Assembly (NCBI RefSeq): GCF_018122625.2
Contig: NZ_JAGQFT020000004.1
Location: 248,001-312,000 of the forward strand
Source of the DNA: Coralloluteibacterium stylophorae
Lineage (GTDB): Bacteria > Pseudomonadota > Gammaproteobacteria > Xanthomonadales > Xanthomonadaceae
Length of the DNA: 64,000 nt
Direction of reading: 5' to 3'
Part shown: positions 39,324-53,400 of the stretch, piece after piece
Position numbering within the stretch: the first letter of the stretch is position 1
Layout: every line of letters starts with the position of its first letter
Made by a program: the position numbers and the translations under genes
The notes under the pieces: model-generated
The model's input: only the letters and a program-made list of their open reading frames with translations
Databases searched by the model: none
Told to the model about the DNA's origin: nothing

Positions 39324-41048
39324 ATGCATTCCGTGGTCCGGTATTGGTCGTATCCGCGACTCGTCCTGCTCCTGCTCCTGCTGGCGCTCGCCGCGCTCGG
39401 TGCCGGGCTGGGCCTGCGCGATCCGTCGCCGCCGGACGAGCCGCGCTTCGCGCTGGCGGCCAGGCAGATGGTGGAGAGCGGGTCGTGGCTGGTCCCGCAC
39501 CGCGGCAACGAGATCTACCCGGACAAGCCGCCGATGTTCATGTGGACGATCGCGGCCGGCTACGCGTTGACCGGCGACCTGCGCGTGGCGTTCCTGCTGC
39601 CCTCGCTGCTGGCGGCGCTGGGCACGCTGTGGCTGACGGTGGACTTGGCACGCCGGCTGTGGAACCCGCGGGTGGCGGTCTGGGCCGGCTTCGCGCTGCT
39701 CGGCTGCCTGCAGTTCGGGCTGCAGGCCAAGCGTGCGCAGATCGACATGCTGCTGGTGTTCATGACCACGCTGTCGCTGTGGGGGCTGCTGCGGCATCTG
39801 CTGCGCGGACCGGACTGGCCGGCGTTCTGCCTCGGCGCCTTCGCCGCCGGGCTGGGCACGGTGACCAAGGGCGTGGGATTCCTGCCGCTCCTGGCGCTGC
39901 TGCCGTGGGCCGCGACCCGCCGCTTCGCGCCGCGCGCCACGACGACCGCCGCTGGCGGCTGGTGCTGGGCGGGGTTCGCGCTGGCCTTCGTGGCCGGCGC
40001 GGGGGTGTGGCTGGTCCCGATGCTGGTGGCGGTGGCGACCAGCAGCGATCCGGCGATGCAGGCTTACGCCGACAACATCCTCTTCAAGCAGACGGGCGAA
40101 CGCTACGCCAATGCCTGGCACCACGTGCAGCCGGCCTGGTACTACCTCGAGGTGATCTTCACCCTTTGGCTTCCGGGTGCGCTGTTGCTGCCGTGGCTGC
40201 TGCCGGCGTGGTGGCGCCGGCTGAAGCGCCGCGACGCACGGCTGGTCGTCCTGCTGGGGTGGAGCCTGCTCACCCTCCTCTTCTTCACCGCCAGTCCCGG
40301 CAAGCGGGAGGTCTACATCTTCCCGGTGCTGCCGGCGCTGTGCGTGGCCGCCGCGCCGCTGCTGCCCGGCCTGCTGCGCCGGCGAGGCGTGCACTGGATC
40401 CTGGCGGCGTTCATCGTGCTGCTCTCGCTGCTCTTCGCCGCCGCCGGCGCCAGCGGCCTGGCCGATGCGCGCTGGGCGGTGGAGAAGGCCACCGAACGCG
40501 GCATGTCCCTGGACTCGATGCATCGTCTGATGGCCTGGCTGCTCGGGCTGGGCGTCGCCGGCCTCGTGCTCCTGGCCACGTTGCGGCTCCGCCGGATCGG
40601 CGCGGCCGTGGTCAGCTTCATCGCCCTGCTGTGGACGGTCTACGGCGTCGGCCTGGCGCCGGCGGTCGACGCCAGCAGCTCGGCACGACGGCTGATGCGC
40701 GAAGCCGGTGCCCACATCGGCCCCGACGCGGAGCTCGCACTGATTGGCTGGAGGGAACAACACCTGCTGCAGGCCGACCGTCCCACGCGGACCTTCGGCT
40801 TCCGCCGCGACTGGCAGGACCAGTGGACGGACGCGACCCCGTGGCTCGCACAGGCGCCGCAGCGACGCTGGCTGTTCGTGCTCGACGAGGCGCTGAGCCC
40901 CTGCGCGGACGCGACGCAGGTCGTGGCGATCGGCGAGTCCAACCGCAGGCGCTGGCTGCTGGTGCCGGGCACGGCGATGCGGCAGGGCTGCGTGACGCCG
41001 GCGCTGGCCGACGAGATCGACGACGAGGAGGGCGCCGAGGATGAGTGA
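39324..41048 (+). CDS. ArnT/Rgt-like membrane glycosyltransferase (GT39/GT83)
   Basis: 574 aa from ATG 39324 (MHSVVRYW); earlier open frame is antisense to the regulator gene. About 10-12 membrane helices. DPSPPDEPRFALAARQMVESG is the first periplasmic loop with the catalytic acidic residues of the PMT/ArnT superfamily; GNEIYPDKPPMFMW is the next conserved element. These enzymes move a sugar from a polyprenyl phosphate to lipid A, LPS core or protein on the periplasmic face. Members include ArnT (aminoarabinose) and RgtA-D (galacturonate). First gene of a four-gene operon. Confidence 0.88.
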   Translation: MHSVVRYWSYPRLVLLLLLLALAALGAGLGLRDPSPPDEPRFALAARQMVESGSWLVPHRGNEIYPDKPPMFMWTIAAGYALTGDLRVAFLLPSLLAALGTLWLTVDLARRLWNPRVAVWAGFALLGCLQFGLQAKRAQIDMLLVFMTTLSLWGLLRHLLRGPDWPAFCLGAFAAGLGTVTKGVGFLPLLALLPWAATRRFAPRATTTAAGGWCWAGFALAFVAGAGVWLVPMLVAVATSSDPAMQAYADNILFKQTGERYANAWHHVQPAWYYLEVIFTLWLPGALLLPWLLPAWWRRLKRRDARLVVLLGWSLLTLLFFTASPGKREVYIFPVLPALCVAAAPLLPGLLRRRGVHWILAAFIVLLSLLFAAAGASGLADARWAVEKATERGMSLDSMHRLMAWLLGLGVAGLVLLATLRLRRIGAAVVSFIALLWTVYGVGLAPAVDASSSARRLMREAGAHIGPDAELALIGWREQHLLQADRPTRTFGFRRDWQDQWTDATPWLAQAPQRRWLFVLDEALSPCADATQVVAIGESNRRRWLLVPGTAMRQGCVTPALADEIDDEEGAEDE

Positions 41049-41108
41049 CACGTGCGCGACGCGGCGGACACCTCAGGCAGGCCGCGACGCGGCCGGACGA
41101 CGCGTCGC

Positions 41109-42083
41109 ATGAGGCGCGTCCTCGTCACCGGCGCAGCCGGCTTCATCGGCGCGCACGTCGCACGCGCCCTGCAGGCGCGCGGCGACGCCGTCTTCGGCCT
41201 CGACAGCTTCGATGCCTACTACGCCCCGTCGCTCAAGCGCGACCGCGTGGCTGCGCTGTGCCCGGACCTGCCCGTGCGGGTGCTCGACATCGCCGATGCC
41301 GCCGCGCTGGATGCCGCGGTCGACGAGGTCGGGCCGACCCACCTCGTCCACCTCGCCGCACAGGCCGGGGTGCGCTACTCCATCACGCGCCCGCAGGCCT
41401 ACCTGCAGGCCAACCTGGTCGGCTTCGGCAACGTCATCGAGGCCTGCCGGCGGCACGCGGTGCGGCACCTGGTGTACGCCTCGTCGTCCTCGGTCTACGG
41501 CGCCGGCACCACGACCCCGTTCTCGGAGGACCAGCGCGTCGACGCGCCGCTGTCGCTGTACGCGGCGACCAAGCACGCCAACGAACTGATGGCGCACAGC
41601 TACGCGCACCTCTATCGCATCCCGACGACCGGCCTGCGCTTCTTCACGGTGTACGGGCCGTGGGGGCGCCCGGACATGGCGCCGCTGCTGTTCGCCCGCG
41701 CGGTGCTCGCCGGACGCCCGATCCAGGTCTTCAACCACGGCCGCCTGCGCCGCGACTTCACCCACATCGACGACATCGTCGGCGGCGTGCTGGGCGCGCT
41801 GGACCATCCGCCGGACGATGCCGGCGTGGCGCCGCACCGCCTGTTCAACCTCGGCAACAGCGTGCCGGTGGAGCTCGAGCGCTTCATCGCGGTGATCGAG
41901 CAGGCCGCCGGCCGCGCCGCTGTGAAGGACTACCGCCCGATGCAGCCCGGCGACATGCTCGAGACCGCTGCGAACACCGCCGCCGCCGAGGCGGCCTTCG
42001 GCTTCCGCGCGGGGATCGCGATCGAGGAGGGCCTGCCCGGCGTGGTCGAGTGGTGCCGCACGTACTACGGAGAGGATGCATGA
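41109..42083 (+). CDS. NAD-dependent sugar epimerase, UDP-glucuronate 4-epimerase-like
   Basis: 324 aa from ATG 41109; a GTG at 41052 would add 19 unlikely residues. Extended SDR: VLVTGAAGFIGAHVA binds NAD, SSSSVYG and YAATKHANE supply the catalytic Ser and Tyr/Lys. The DSFDAYYAPSLKRDR stretch after the first strand is characteristic of UDP-glucuronate 4-epimerases, which make UDP-galacturonate. Overlaps the next gene by four bases (ATGA). With its neighbours it probably provides the nucleotide sugar for lipid-linked transfer. Confidence 0.85.
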   Translation: MRRVLVTGAAGFIGAHVARALQARGDAVFGLDSFDAYYAPSLKRDRVAALCPDLPVRVLDIADAAALDAAVDEVGPTHLVHLAAQAGVRYSITRPQAYLQANLVGFGNVIEACRRHAVRHLVYASSSSVYGAGTTTPFSEDQRVDAPLSLYAATKHANELMAHSYAHLYRIPTTGLRFFTVYGPWGRPDMAPLLFARAVLAGRPIQVFNHGRLRRDFTHIDDIVGGVLGALDHPPDDAGVAPHRLFNLGNSVPVELERFIAVIEQAAGRAAVKDYRPMQPGDMLETAANTAAAEAAFGFRAGIAIEEGLPGVVEWCRTYYGEDA

Positions 42084-42820
42084 CGCAGGACGCAGCCCCG
42101 GCGCTGTCGGTGGTGGTGCCGGTCTTCAACGAGGCCGACAACGTGCGGCCGCTGGTCGGGGAGATCGTGACGGCGCTGCGCGGACGGATCGGGTTCGAGA
42201 TCGTCTACGTGGACGACGCCAGCCGTGATGGCACCCTCGCTATACTGGATGCGCTCCGCGCCGAGGTCCCGGAGCTGCGCGTGCTCGTCCATGCCAGCCA
42301 GTCCGGGCAGAGCACCGCGATCCGCACCGGTGTGCGCGCCGCCCGCGGCGCCTGGATCGCCACGCTCGATGGCGACGGCCAGAACGACCCCGCCGACATC
42401 CCCCTGCTCCTGCGCGAGCGCGACGCCGCGCCGGCGACGCTCAAGCTCTTCGCCGGCTGGCGGACCGAGCGCCGCGACAGCGGCAGCAAGCGCTGGGCCT
42501 CGAAGTGGGCGAACGCCATCCGTAGCCGCCTGCTGCGCGACGATACGCCCGACACTGGCTGCGGCATCAAGCTGTTCGAACGCGAGGCCTTCCTCGACCT
42601 GCCCTACTTCGACCACATGCACCGCTTCCTCCCCGCCCTCATGCAGCGCGCCGGCTGGCAGGTGAAGTCGGTCCCGGTGCGCCATCGACCGCGCGCCGCA
42701 GGCTGCTCCAAGTACAACAACCTGCAGCGCGCCTGGGTCGGCCTGCGCGACCTGCGCGGCGTGGCCTGGCTGATCGCTCGCAGCCGGCGCACTGCGGTTC
42801 GCGAGCTGGGGGCGCCATGA
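42080..42820 (+). CDS. Polyprenyl-phosphate glycosyltransferase (GT2, DPM/ArnC/RgtE-like)
   Basis: 246 aa. LSVVVPVFNEADNVRPLV opens the GT-A fold; YVDDASRDGT and TLDGDGQNDPADIP are the nucleotide- and metal-binding elements; FHRFLPAL-like HRFLPALMQRAG and RHRPRAAGCSKYN follow, as in dolichyl-phosphate-mannose-synthase relatives. No C-terminal membrane helices, so a soluble or peripheral enzyme that loads a sugar onto polyprenyl phosphate at the cytoplasmic face. ATGA overlaps at both ends couple it to the epimerase and the LABN gene. Confidence 0.9.
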   Translation: MTQDAAPALSVVVPVFNEADNVRPLVGEIVTALRGRIGFEIVYVDDASRDGTLAILDALRAEVPELRVLVHASQSGQSTAIRTGVRAARGAWIATLDGDGQNDPADIPLLLRERDAAPATLKLFAGWRTERRDSGSKRWASKWANAIRSRLLRDDTPDTGCGIKLFEREAFLDLPYFDHMHRFLPALMQRAGWQVKSVPVRHRPRAAGCSKYNNLQRAWVGLRDLRGVAWLIARSRRTAVRELGAP

Positions 42821-43149
42821 ACCAGGAAATCGTCTGGCTCGGATTCACCGGCCTGCACGTCACGCCGTGGAAGCTGATCGGCTACACCGGCGCGGCCCTG
42901 TTCGGCGGGCGCTGGCTGGTGCAGTTCCTGGCCTCGCGCCGGGCCGGGCGGCCGGTGATCCCGCGCCTGTTCTGGTACATGAGCGTGGTCGGCAGCCTGA
43001 TGACGCTGAGCTACTTCCTGTTCTCGGCGAAGCGCGACTCCGTCGGGGTGCTGCAGAACCTGTTTCCGGCCTTCACCGCCGCCTACAGCCTCTGGCTCGA
43101 CATCCGCAACCGCGGGGCGCGCCCCCGCGACCCCGCCACGCCCGACTAG
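42817..43149 (+). CDS. Small membrane protein with lipid-A-biosynthesis N-terminal (LABN) domain
   Basis: 110 aa, about three hydrophobic helices. WKLIGYTGAALFGGRWLVQFLASRR (in parts) and IPRLFWYMSVVGSLMTLSYF are the LABN hallmark, the membrane domain found before some lipid-A-disaccharide synthases and as a stand-alone protein. Stand-alone copies sit beside polyprenyl-phosphate GT2 genes, and a flippase or accessory role has been suggested; not proven. Last gene of the operon, overlapping the GT2 gene by ATGA. Confidence 0.88.
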   Translation: MNQEIVWLGFTGLHVTPWKLIGYTGAALFGGRWLVQFLASRRAGRPVIPRLFWYMSVVGSLMTLSYFLFSAKRDSVGVLQNLFPAFTAAYSLWLDIRNRGARPRDPATPD

Positions 43150-43232
43150 CACCGGCGCAAGCACTTGCCGCGGAAGGAAAAGCCGGGCATGATGCGCGGC
43201 TCGCTCCGGTATGCCGTTTCGGCCCGATGCGT

Positions 43233-43305
43233 CCGGAAGCACGGTTCCGGCGCAGCGGCGGTGCGAATCCCACTCCCACATCGTGCGCCCAGGCGGTTCG
43301 CCTGG
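43233..43305 (+). other. Two hairpins in the rpmB leader region
   Basis: The 216-base gap before rpmB can form CCGGAA-loop-TTCCGG (43233-43250) and CCAGGCG-GTT-CGCCTGG (43289-43305). They lie 60-130 bases before the rpmB ATG, so they could belong to its 5' leader or to the end of the preceding operon. I recognise no riboswitch or known ribosomal-protein leader. Confidence 0.35.
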
Positions 43306-43365
43306 TGCGGGGCCGATGTCTCCCTGGCCAAAGGGGGATCAACCGAAATCCCGATCGAGGTGCGT

Positions 43366-43602
43366 ATGGCCCGCGTGTGCCAAGTAACCGGAAAGGGCGT
43401 GCAGACCGGCAACAACGTCTCGCATGCCAACAACAAGACCCGTCGCCGCTTCCTGCCCAACCTGCACGAGCGCCGCTTCTGGGTTGCCAGCGAGAATCGC
43501 TGGGTCAAGCTGCGCGTGAGCACCCATGCCCTGCGCACCATCGACAAGCGCGGCATCGACGTGGTTCTCGCCGAACTGCGCGCCCGCGGCGAGAAGATCT
43601 GA
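43366..43602 (+). CDS. rpmB: 50S ribosomal protein L28
   Basis: 78 aa, normal length. [29 protein letters not shown], in parts, is the standard L28 start, with [15 protein letters not shown] and [20 protein letters not shown] at the end. Structural protein of the large subunit. Followed after 13 bases by rpmG, the usual partner. Confidence 0.97.
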   Translation: MARVCQVTGKGVQTGNNVSHANNKTRRRFLPNLHERRFWVASENRWVKLRVSTHALRTIDKRGIDVVLAELRARGEKI

Positions 43603-43615
43603 GGAGCCTGCAGCC

Positions 43616-43783
43616 ATGGCCAACAGCAAGAGCGACAAGATCCGCCTGATCTCCTCCGCGGGGACCGGCCACTTCTACACGACGACCAAGAACAAGAAGA
43701 ACACGCCGAACAAGTTCGAGTTCATGAAGTACGACCCGGTCGTCCGGAAGCACGTGATCTACAAGGAAGGCAAGATCAAGTGA
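43616..43783 (+). CDS. rpmG: 50S ribosomal protein L33
   Basis: 55 aa. [20 protein letters not shown] and [18 protein letters not shown] are canonical for L33. No zinc-ribbon Cys pairs, so this is the Cys-free (C-minus) form. Preceded by GAGGAG. Same transcript as rpmB; a hairpin follows 40 bases downstream. Confidence 0.97.
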   Translation: MANSKSDKIRLISSAGTGHFYTTTKNKKNTPNKFEFMKYDPVVRKHVIYKEGKIK

Positions 43784-43825
43784 CCTGACGTCACGCCGGC
43801 CGCGACCGGCGATCGCGCCACCCGC

Positions 43826-43849
43826 GAAGCCCGCCCTCCGGCGGGCTTC
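43826..43849 (+). terminator. Terminator-like hairpin after rpmBG
   Basis: Perfect 10-bp stem GAAGCCCGCC / GGCGGGCTTC with a four-base loop, followed by GTCGTTT, a weak T run. Located between rpmG and the next gene on the same strand. Confidence 0.75.
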
Positions 43850-43879
43850 GTCGTTTCCGGACGGCACCCACGGCGCACG

Positions 43880-43885
43880 TAGAAT
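43880..43885 (+). promoter_or_regulatory. -10-like TAGAAT six bases before an ATG
   Basis: TAGAAT, then CCGCCG, then the ATG at 43892. Transcription would begin at or beside the start codon, implying a leaderless mRNA, as for uvrD. No Shine-Dalgarno is possible in this spacing. No clear -35. Confidence 0.45.
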
Positions 43886-43891
43886 CCGCCG

Positions 43892-45286
43892 ATGCCCGAG
43901 CACGCCTGTGACCCCGCCGACCCCGCCGCACTCGCGATCATCGGCGGGGGCGCCGCCGGCGTCATCGCGGCGCTGCATGCGCTGGCGCTGGCTCCTGCGG
44001 GTGCGCGCATCGTGCTGGTGGAGGCCGCGGGCGAGCTCGGCGCCGGCGTCGCCTACGCCGGCGACCGGCCGGAGCACCTGCTCAACGTCGTTGCCGGGCG
44101 CATGAGCGCGTTCCCGGAGCGGCCGAACGACTTTGTCGCGTATCTGCTCGAGCAGGACCCGGTCGGCACCGCGACCGCGGCCGATCTCGCCAACCGCTTC
44201 GTGCCACGCCCCTCGTACCGCCGCTACCTGCAGGCGCGGCTCACGGCCGCGCGTGCGGCGAGCCCCGCGCGCCTGGAGGTCCACCGCGGGCGGGCGATCG
44301 CGCTGCGCCACGGCGGTGCGACCCTCTCGATCGAACTCGAATCCGGCGCCCGGCTGCGCGCGACCGGCGCGATCCTCGCGCCCGGCAACCGCCCGCGCCC
44401 GCTGCCGGGCACGCGCGATCCCGACGTGCCGCCCGCGCGGCTGGTCGAGGCCTGGGACGAGGCCGCGCTGGCGGGCATCCCCGAAGAGGCCGCGGTGCTG
44501 GTGGTTGGCGCGGGCCTGAGCATGGTCGACGTCGCCCTCGGCCTCGACGCCCGCGGCCACCGCGGGCCGCTGCACGTCCTGGCGCGGCACGCCCTGCTGC
44601 CGCTGCCGCATACCGACCGCGGGCATCAGGGCGACGGGATCGACGCCTCGGCGCTCGTCGGCCGTCCGCTGCGTGCGGTCGTGCGCGGTCTGCGCGGCCT
44701 GGCCGGGGAGGCGGTCCGCCAGGGGCGGCCGTGGCAGGACGTGCTCGACGCGGTGCGTCCGCACGTGCAGAGCATCTGGCGCGGGTTCGAGGACGCCGAC
44801 CGCCGCCGCTTCCTGCGCCACGCGCGTCGGCACTGGGACATCCACCGCCACCGCATCGCGGCCCCGGCGCAGGCGCTGATCGCGCGCGACCTCGCCGGCG
44901 GGCGCCTCCGCCTGCATCGCGGCCGGCTGCGCCACCTCACTCGCATCGACGGCGGCGTGCGGGCCGAGGCGGAGGGTTGCGGAGGGCCGTTCGCGCTGGA
45001 CGTGACCCACGTGGTCAACGCCACCGGCATCGCCGCCGACCTGCGCGACACGGCGGACCCGCTGCTCGCCCAGCTCCTCGCCGACGGCATGGTGCAGCCG
45101 GACCCGCTCGGCCTCGGCCTGGCCACCGACCTCGACGGCCGCCCCCTCGACGCCCGCGGACGTGCCGCGCCGAACCTGCGCCTGCTCGGCAGCCTGCGCA
45201 TCGGCACGCTCTGGGAGAGCACCGCCGTGCCCGACCTGCGCATGCAGGCGGCCGACGCGGCTCGGGCGCTGCTGGTGCCGCGCTAG
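43892..45286 (+). CDS. FAD/NAD(P)-binding oxidoreductase (HI0933/YdhS-like)
   Basis: 464 aa. N-terminal FAD-binding Rossmann motif IIGGGAAGVIAALHA, then LLNVVAGRMSAFPERPNDFVAYL, a signature of the FAD_NAD_binding_9 family, and a second Rossmann loop VLVVGAGLSMVDVALGL. HVVNATGIAADLR is the closing FAD contact. Relatives include E. coli YdhS and SidA-like proteins; the substrate is unknown. It ends 30 bases before crbS, so the two may be co-transcribed, which makes a link with acetate metabolism possible but unproven. Confidence 0.83.
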   Translation: MPEHACDPADPAALAIIGGGAAGVIAALHALALAPAGARIVLVEAAGELGAGVAYAGDRPEHLLNVVAGRMSAFPERPNDFVAYLLEQDPVGTATAADLANRFVPRPSYRRYLQARLTAARAASPARLEVHRGRAIALRHGGATLSIELESGARLRATGAILAPGNRPRPLPGTRDPDVPPARLVEAWDEAALAGIPEEAAVLVVGAGLSMVDVALGLDARGHRGPLHVLARHALLPLPHTDRGHQGDGIDASALVGRPLRAVVRGLRGLAGEAVRQGRPWQDVLDAVRPHVQSIWRGFEDADRRRFLRHARRHWDIHRHRIAAPAQALIARDLAGGRLRLHRGRLRHLTRIDGGVRAEAEGCGGPFALDVTHVVNATGIAADLRDTADPLLAQLLADGMVQPDPLGLGLATDLDGRPLDARGRAAPNLRLLGSLRIGTLWESTAVPDLRMQAADAARALLVPR

Positions 45287-45316
45287 ACTCGACGCGTCGT
45301 ACCGGGGAGCGCACGT

Positions 45317-48759
<3,443 letters not shown>

Positions 48760-48763
<4 letters not shown>

Positions 48764-49497
48764 CGCGCCGCCTGCGCCGCGCGCAGGTGGGCGACGACCG
48801 CCCCTGCGATGCCGCCCGTCCCACGCGCCTGCGCGAGCGCCTGCGCATCCCAGTCTGCCGCGAGCCGCCCCGCCTCGATCAGCAGCAGGCGATCGGCCCG
48901 GTCCACTGCCAGCTCGAGTCCGTGGGTAGCGAGCAGCACGCCGCAGCGCCCGTCGTCGGCGAGCCGGCGCAGATGGTCGAACGTGTCCACCGCCGCCACC
49001 GGATCCAGGCCATTGAGCGCCTCGTCGAGCAGCAGCAGCGGCGGCGTGCCGACGAGGGCGAGCGCGATCGCGAGCTTCTGCCGGGTGCCGAGCGAGCAGG
49101 CGCCGACGGGCGTGTCCAGCCACGGCGCCAGCCGGACCTGCTCGGCGAAGGCGAGCGTCTCCGCATCGATGCGGGCCAGACCGCGACTGCGGGCGAACAG
49201 CTCGAGGCACTGCCGTGGCGACAGCGGCGCGGGCAGGCGCGACGGATCGACCGCGAACCCGAGGCGCGCCCGCGCGGCGCCTGGGTCTGCGGCGAGCGGG
49301 ACGCCGTCGATGCGGATCGCGCCCGAGGCCAGCGGCTGGAGCCCGGCGACGGCGTGGATCAGGCGGGTCTTGCCGGAGCCGTTCGCGCCCACCAGCGTCG
49401 CCAGCGCGCCGCGCTCGAGCGCAAGCGACAGGTCGTCGAGGACGTCGCGGCCCTCCAGGCGCACGCGCACGCGTTGGACCTCGAGCAGCGCACTCAT
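48760..49497 (-). CDS. ABC transporter ATP-binding protein
   Basis: 245 aa from ATG 49497. Walker A GANGSGKT, signature CSLGTRQK in place of LSGGQ, Walker B LLLLDEAL and the switch His in LLATHGLEL. The order and the short-branch signature resemble ATPases of ABC-2-type exporters. Its ATG overlaps the end of the permease reading frame by four bases (ATGA), so it was built to be translated after that gene. Substrate unknown. Confidence 0.88.
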
Positions 49498-50603
49498 GCC
49501 GGCCTGCACGTCCACAGCCACGCCGACTGCAGCACATAGCTCGCGGCCGCCAGCGGCTCGGCCACCTGCAGCAGGCCGAACACGAGCACCGCGTGGAGCA
49601 GCTGGCGCAGCGCCGGCGGACGGCCATCCGCGGCGCTGGCGCGCACGCAGGCGACCTGCAGCTGCGCCGCCGCGGCGAGCGTCAACGCGGCCAGGGGCGC
49701 CAGGCCCGCTGGACCGGCCCAGGCCAGCGGCAGCAGGATCGCCGCTTCCCCCGCCAGCAGGATGACCGTGGGCAGGCGCAGCTAGGGCAGCGGCCGCTGC
49801 GCCGGGCCGAGCGGCTGCGCACGCATGAGCTCGGCGGCCGCGAGCATGGTGCGCAGCGCCTCCGACCACAGGGAAAGCAGTCCCGCCGCGACCAGCAGGC
49901 CCGCCAGCGCCGCGAGCTGCGGCAGTCCGGCCATGCCCGCAGGCACCAGGAGCAGGACCGGCGCGAGCCTGAAGGCGAGGCCACGCCCGCGCCAGGCGCC
50001 CCGGGCCCGGGCCAGCTGCCATGCCATCGCCGGTGGCAGCGCCCGGCCGACGGTCGACCAAGGCGCACGTGGCGCAGCGCCGCCGTCACGCGGCCGCGAG
50101 CGCAGGACGTGTCGCGCCGCCAGCGGCGGAACCAGGAGAAGGACGGCGCCGAGCGTGAATGCCGCGTCCCATTCCGGCCCCTCGAGATCGCGCTGCGCAG
50201 CAGCCATGCAGACGAGGGCCAGCCACGCGCCGGACCAGGTGCCGGCGTCGCGGCAGGCCGCCCGCCACAGTGCGGCCGGCACGCGGTCGGCCGTCTGCGG
50301 CAGGGCCGCCAGCCAACCTTCCCCGGTTGCGGCCAGACGTCGACGGCTGCGTGCATCAGCCTGCCACCAGACCAGCGTCGCAGTGCCCACGACGGCCACG
50401 AGCGCATGCGACGGCAACCACGAGAGGATGTTGCGCATCGTCGGCGCGAAGCCGTGCAGCACGATGCCCGCACCCACCGCGCACAGCATCCAGGCAAGCA
50501 GCTCGACCAGCAGCCCGGCCCGGTCGCGATGCCAGCGCGCCCACCATGCATGGCACAGCGCCCGCGCCTCGGCGCGCAGCGGATCGAAGGCAGGGTACGC
50601 CAT
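49494..50603 (-). pseudogene. ABC permease-like membrane protein gene with in-frame TAG stop
   Basis: The frame opens at 50603 (MAYPAFDPLRAEAR) and gives 273 aa before TAG at 49782-49784. The same frame then runs another 96 codons (LRLPTVILLAGEAAILLPLAW, in parts, then LTLAAAAQLQVACVRA and VLFGLLQVAEPL-like helices) to a TGA that overlaps the ATPase ATG. The downstream part is strongly hydrophobic and reads like the last membrane helices of the same protein; only a TTG deep inside could restart it. The intact protein would be 369 aa with about eight helices. I do not recognise the exact family. Either an inactivated gene, a sequencing error, or a genuine shorter permease with a relic behind it. 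Confidence 0.7.
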
Positions 50604-50613
50604 GCCCTCGGGG

Positions 50614-51285
50614 TCAGGGGTCGTCGACGGCCTCGTCGCCGGCGCTCACGCTGCCGTCGAGCGAGAGCCGGCCGGCGAGCAGCACCGCCTGGGTCCGGTT
50701 GGACGCGCCGAGCTTGCGCAGCACCGCGGTCATGTGCGCCTTCACGGTCGCCTCGGAGACGTCCATCGCGTAGGCGATCTGCTTGTTGAGCAGGCCGGCG
50801 CCGAGCATGCTCAGCACGCGGAACTGCTGCGGGCTCAGCTCGCGGATGCGCTGCGCGATCTCCGCCTCTTCGCGGCCGACGCCGCTCGCGCTGGCCGACT
50901 GCGGGGGAATCCAGGTGTCGCCGTCGAGCACGGCGCCGATCGCCGCGTGGATGCTCGCGGTGTCCGCCGACTTCGGGATGAAGCCCGCGGCGCCATGGTC
51001 GATCGCGCGGCGGATCGTCGCCGGCTCCTCGCGCGCGGAGACGACGATCACCGGCAGCTGCGGCTGCGCCGCGCGCAGGTGCACGAGCGCGCTGAAGCCG
51101 TGCGCGCCGGGCATGCCGAGATCCATCAGCACCAGGTCGGCATGCGGATGCTCGTCGGCGGCGGCGAACAGGCCCTCGGCGGTTTCGGCCTCGACGATGT
51201 CCGCCGCGGGCAGGTCGCGGACCACGGCGCCGCGCAGGGCCTCGCGGAACAGCGGATGGTCGTCGGCGATCAGGATCGTGGGCAT
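50614..51285 (-). CDS. crbR: CrbR-type LuxR-family response regulator
   Basis: 223 aa from ATG 51285. Receiver: LIADDHPLFREAL, phospho-acceptor Asp in LVLMDLGMPG, Lys in FIPKSA. C-terminal LuxR helix-turn-helix: ELSPQQFRVLSMLGAGLLNKQIAYAM, in parts, then VSEATVKAHMTAVLRKLGA. In other gammaproteobacteria the CrbS partner CrbR (ErdR) activates acs. Here it lies 77 bases downstream of acs on the same strand and ten bases upstream of the ABC permease frame, so acs-crbR-ABC may be one operon with positive feedback. Confidence 0.85.
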   Translation of the reverse strand: MPTILIADDHPLFREALRGAVVRDLPAADIVEAETAEGLFAAADEHPHADLVLMDLGMPGAHGFSALVHLRAAQPQLPVIVVSAREEPATIRRAIDHGAAGFIPKSADTASIHAAIGAVLDGDTWIPPQSASASGVGREEAEIAQRIRELSPQQFRVLSMLGAGLLNKQIAYAMDVSEATVKAHMTAVLRKLGASNRTQAVLLAGRLSLDGSVSAGDEAVDDP

Positions 51286-51362
51286 GGGCGGCCGTTGCAC
51301 GTGCAGGGCGACCGCCGTCCACGGCCGCGGAAAGGGCCGGGGAGCGCCGGCCCGCGTCGACT

Positions 51363-53306
<1,944 letters not shown>

Positions 53307-53400
53307 GGGGGCTCCTGGCTCGGGAATGGGGACGACGCGGGAGCGTCGGCGGCTCCCACAAGTGTGCCTTTTGGGGCCGGGAACCCGCCCGCGGCGCGGC

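Noticed and set aside
43245-43280. A T-arm-like GGTGCGAATCC suggesting a tRNA.
   Set aside because: No matching acceptor, D or anticodon arms could be paired around it.
43150-43365. Possible cobalamin or other known riboswitch before rpmB.
   Set aside because: No B12-box or TPP core is present; the hairpins match no class I know.
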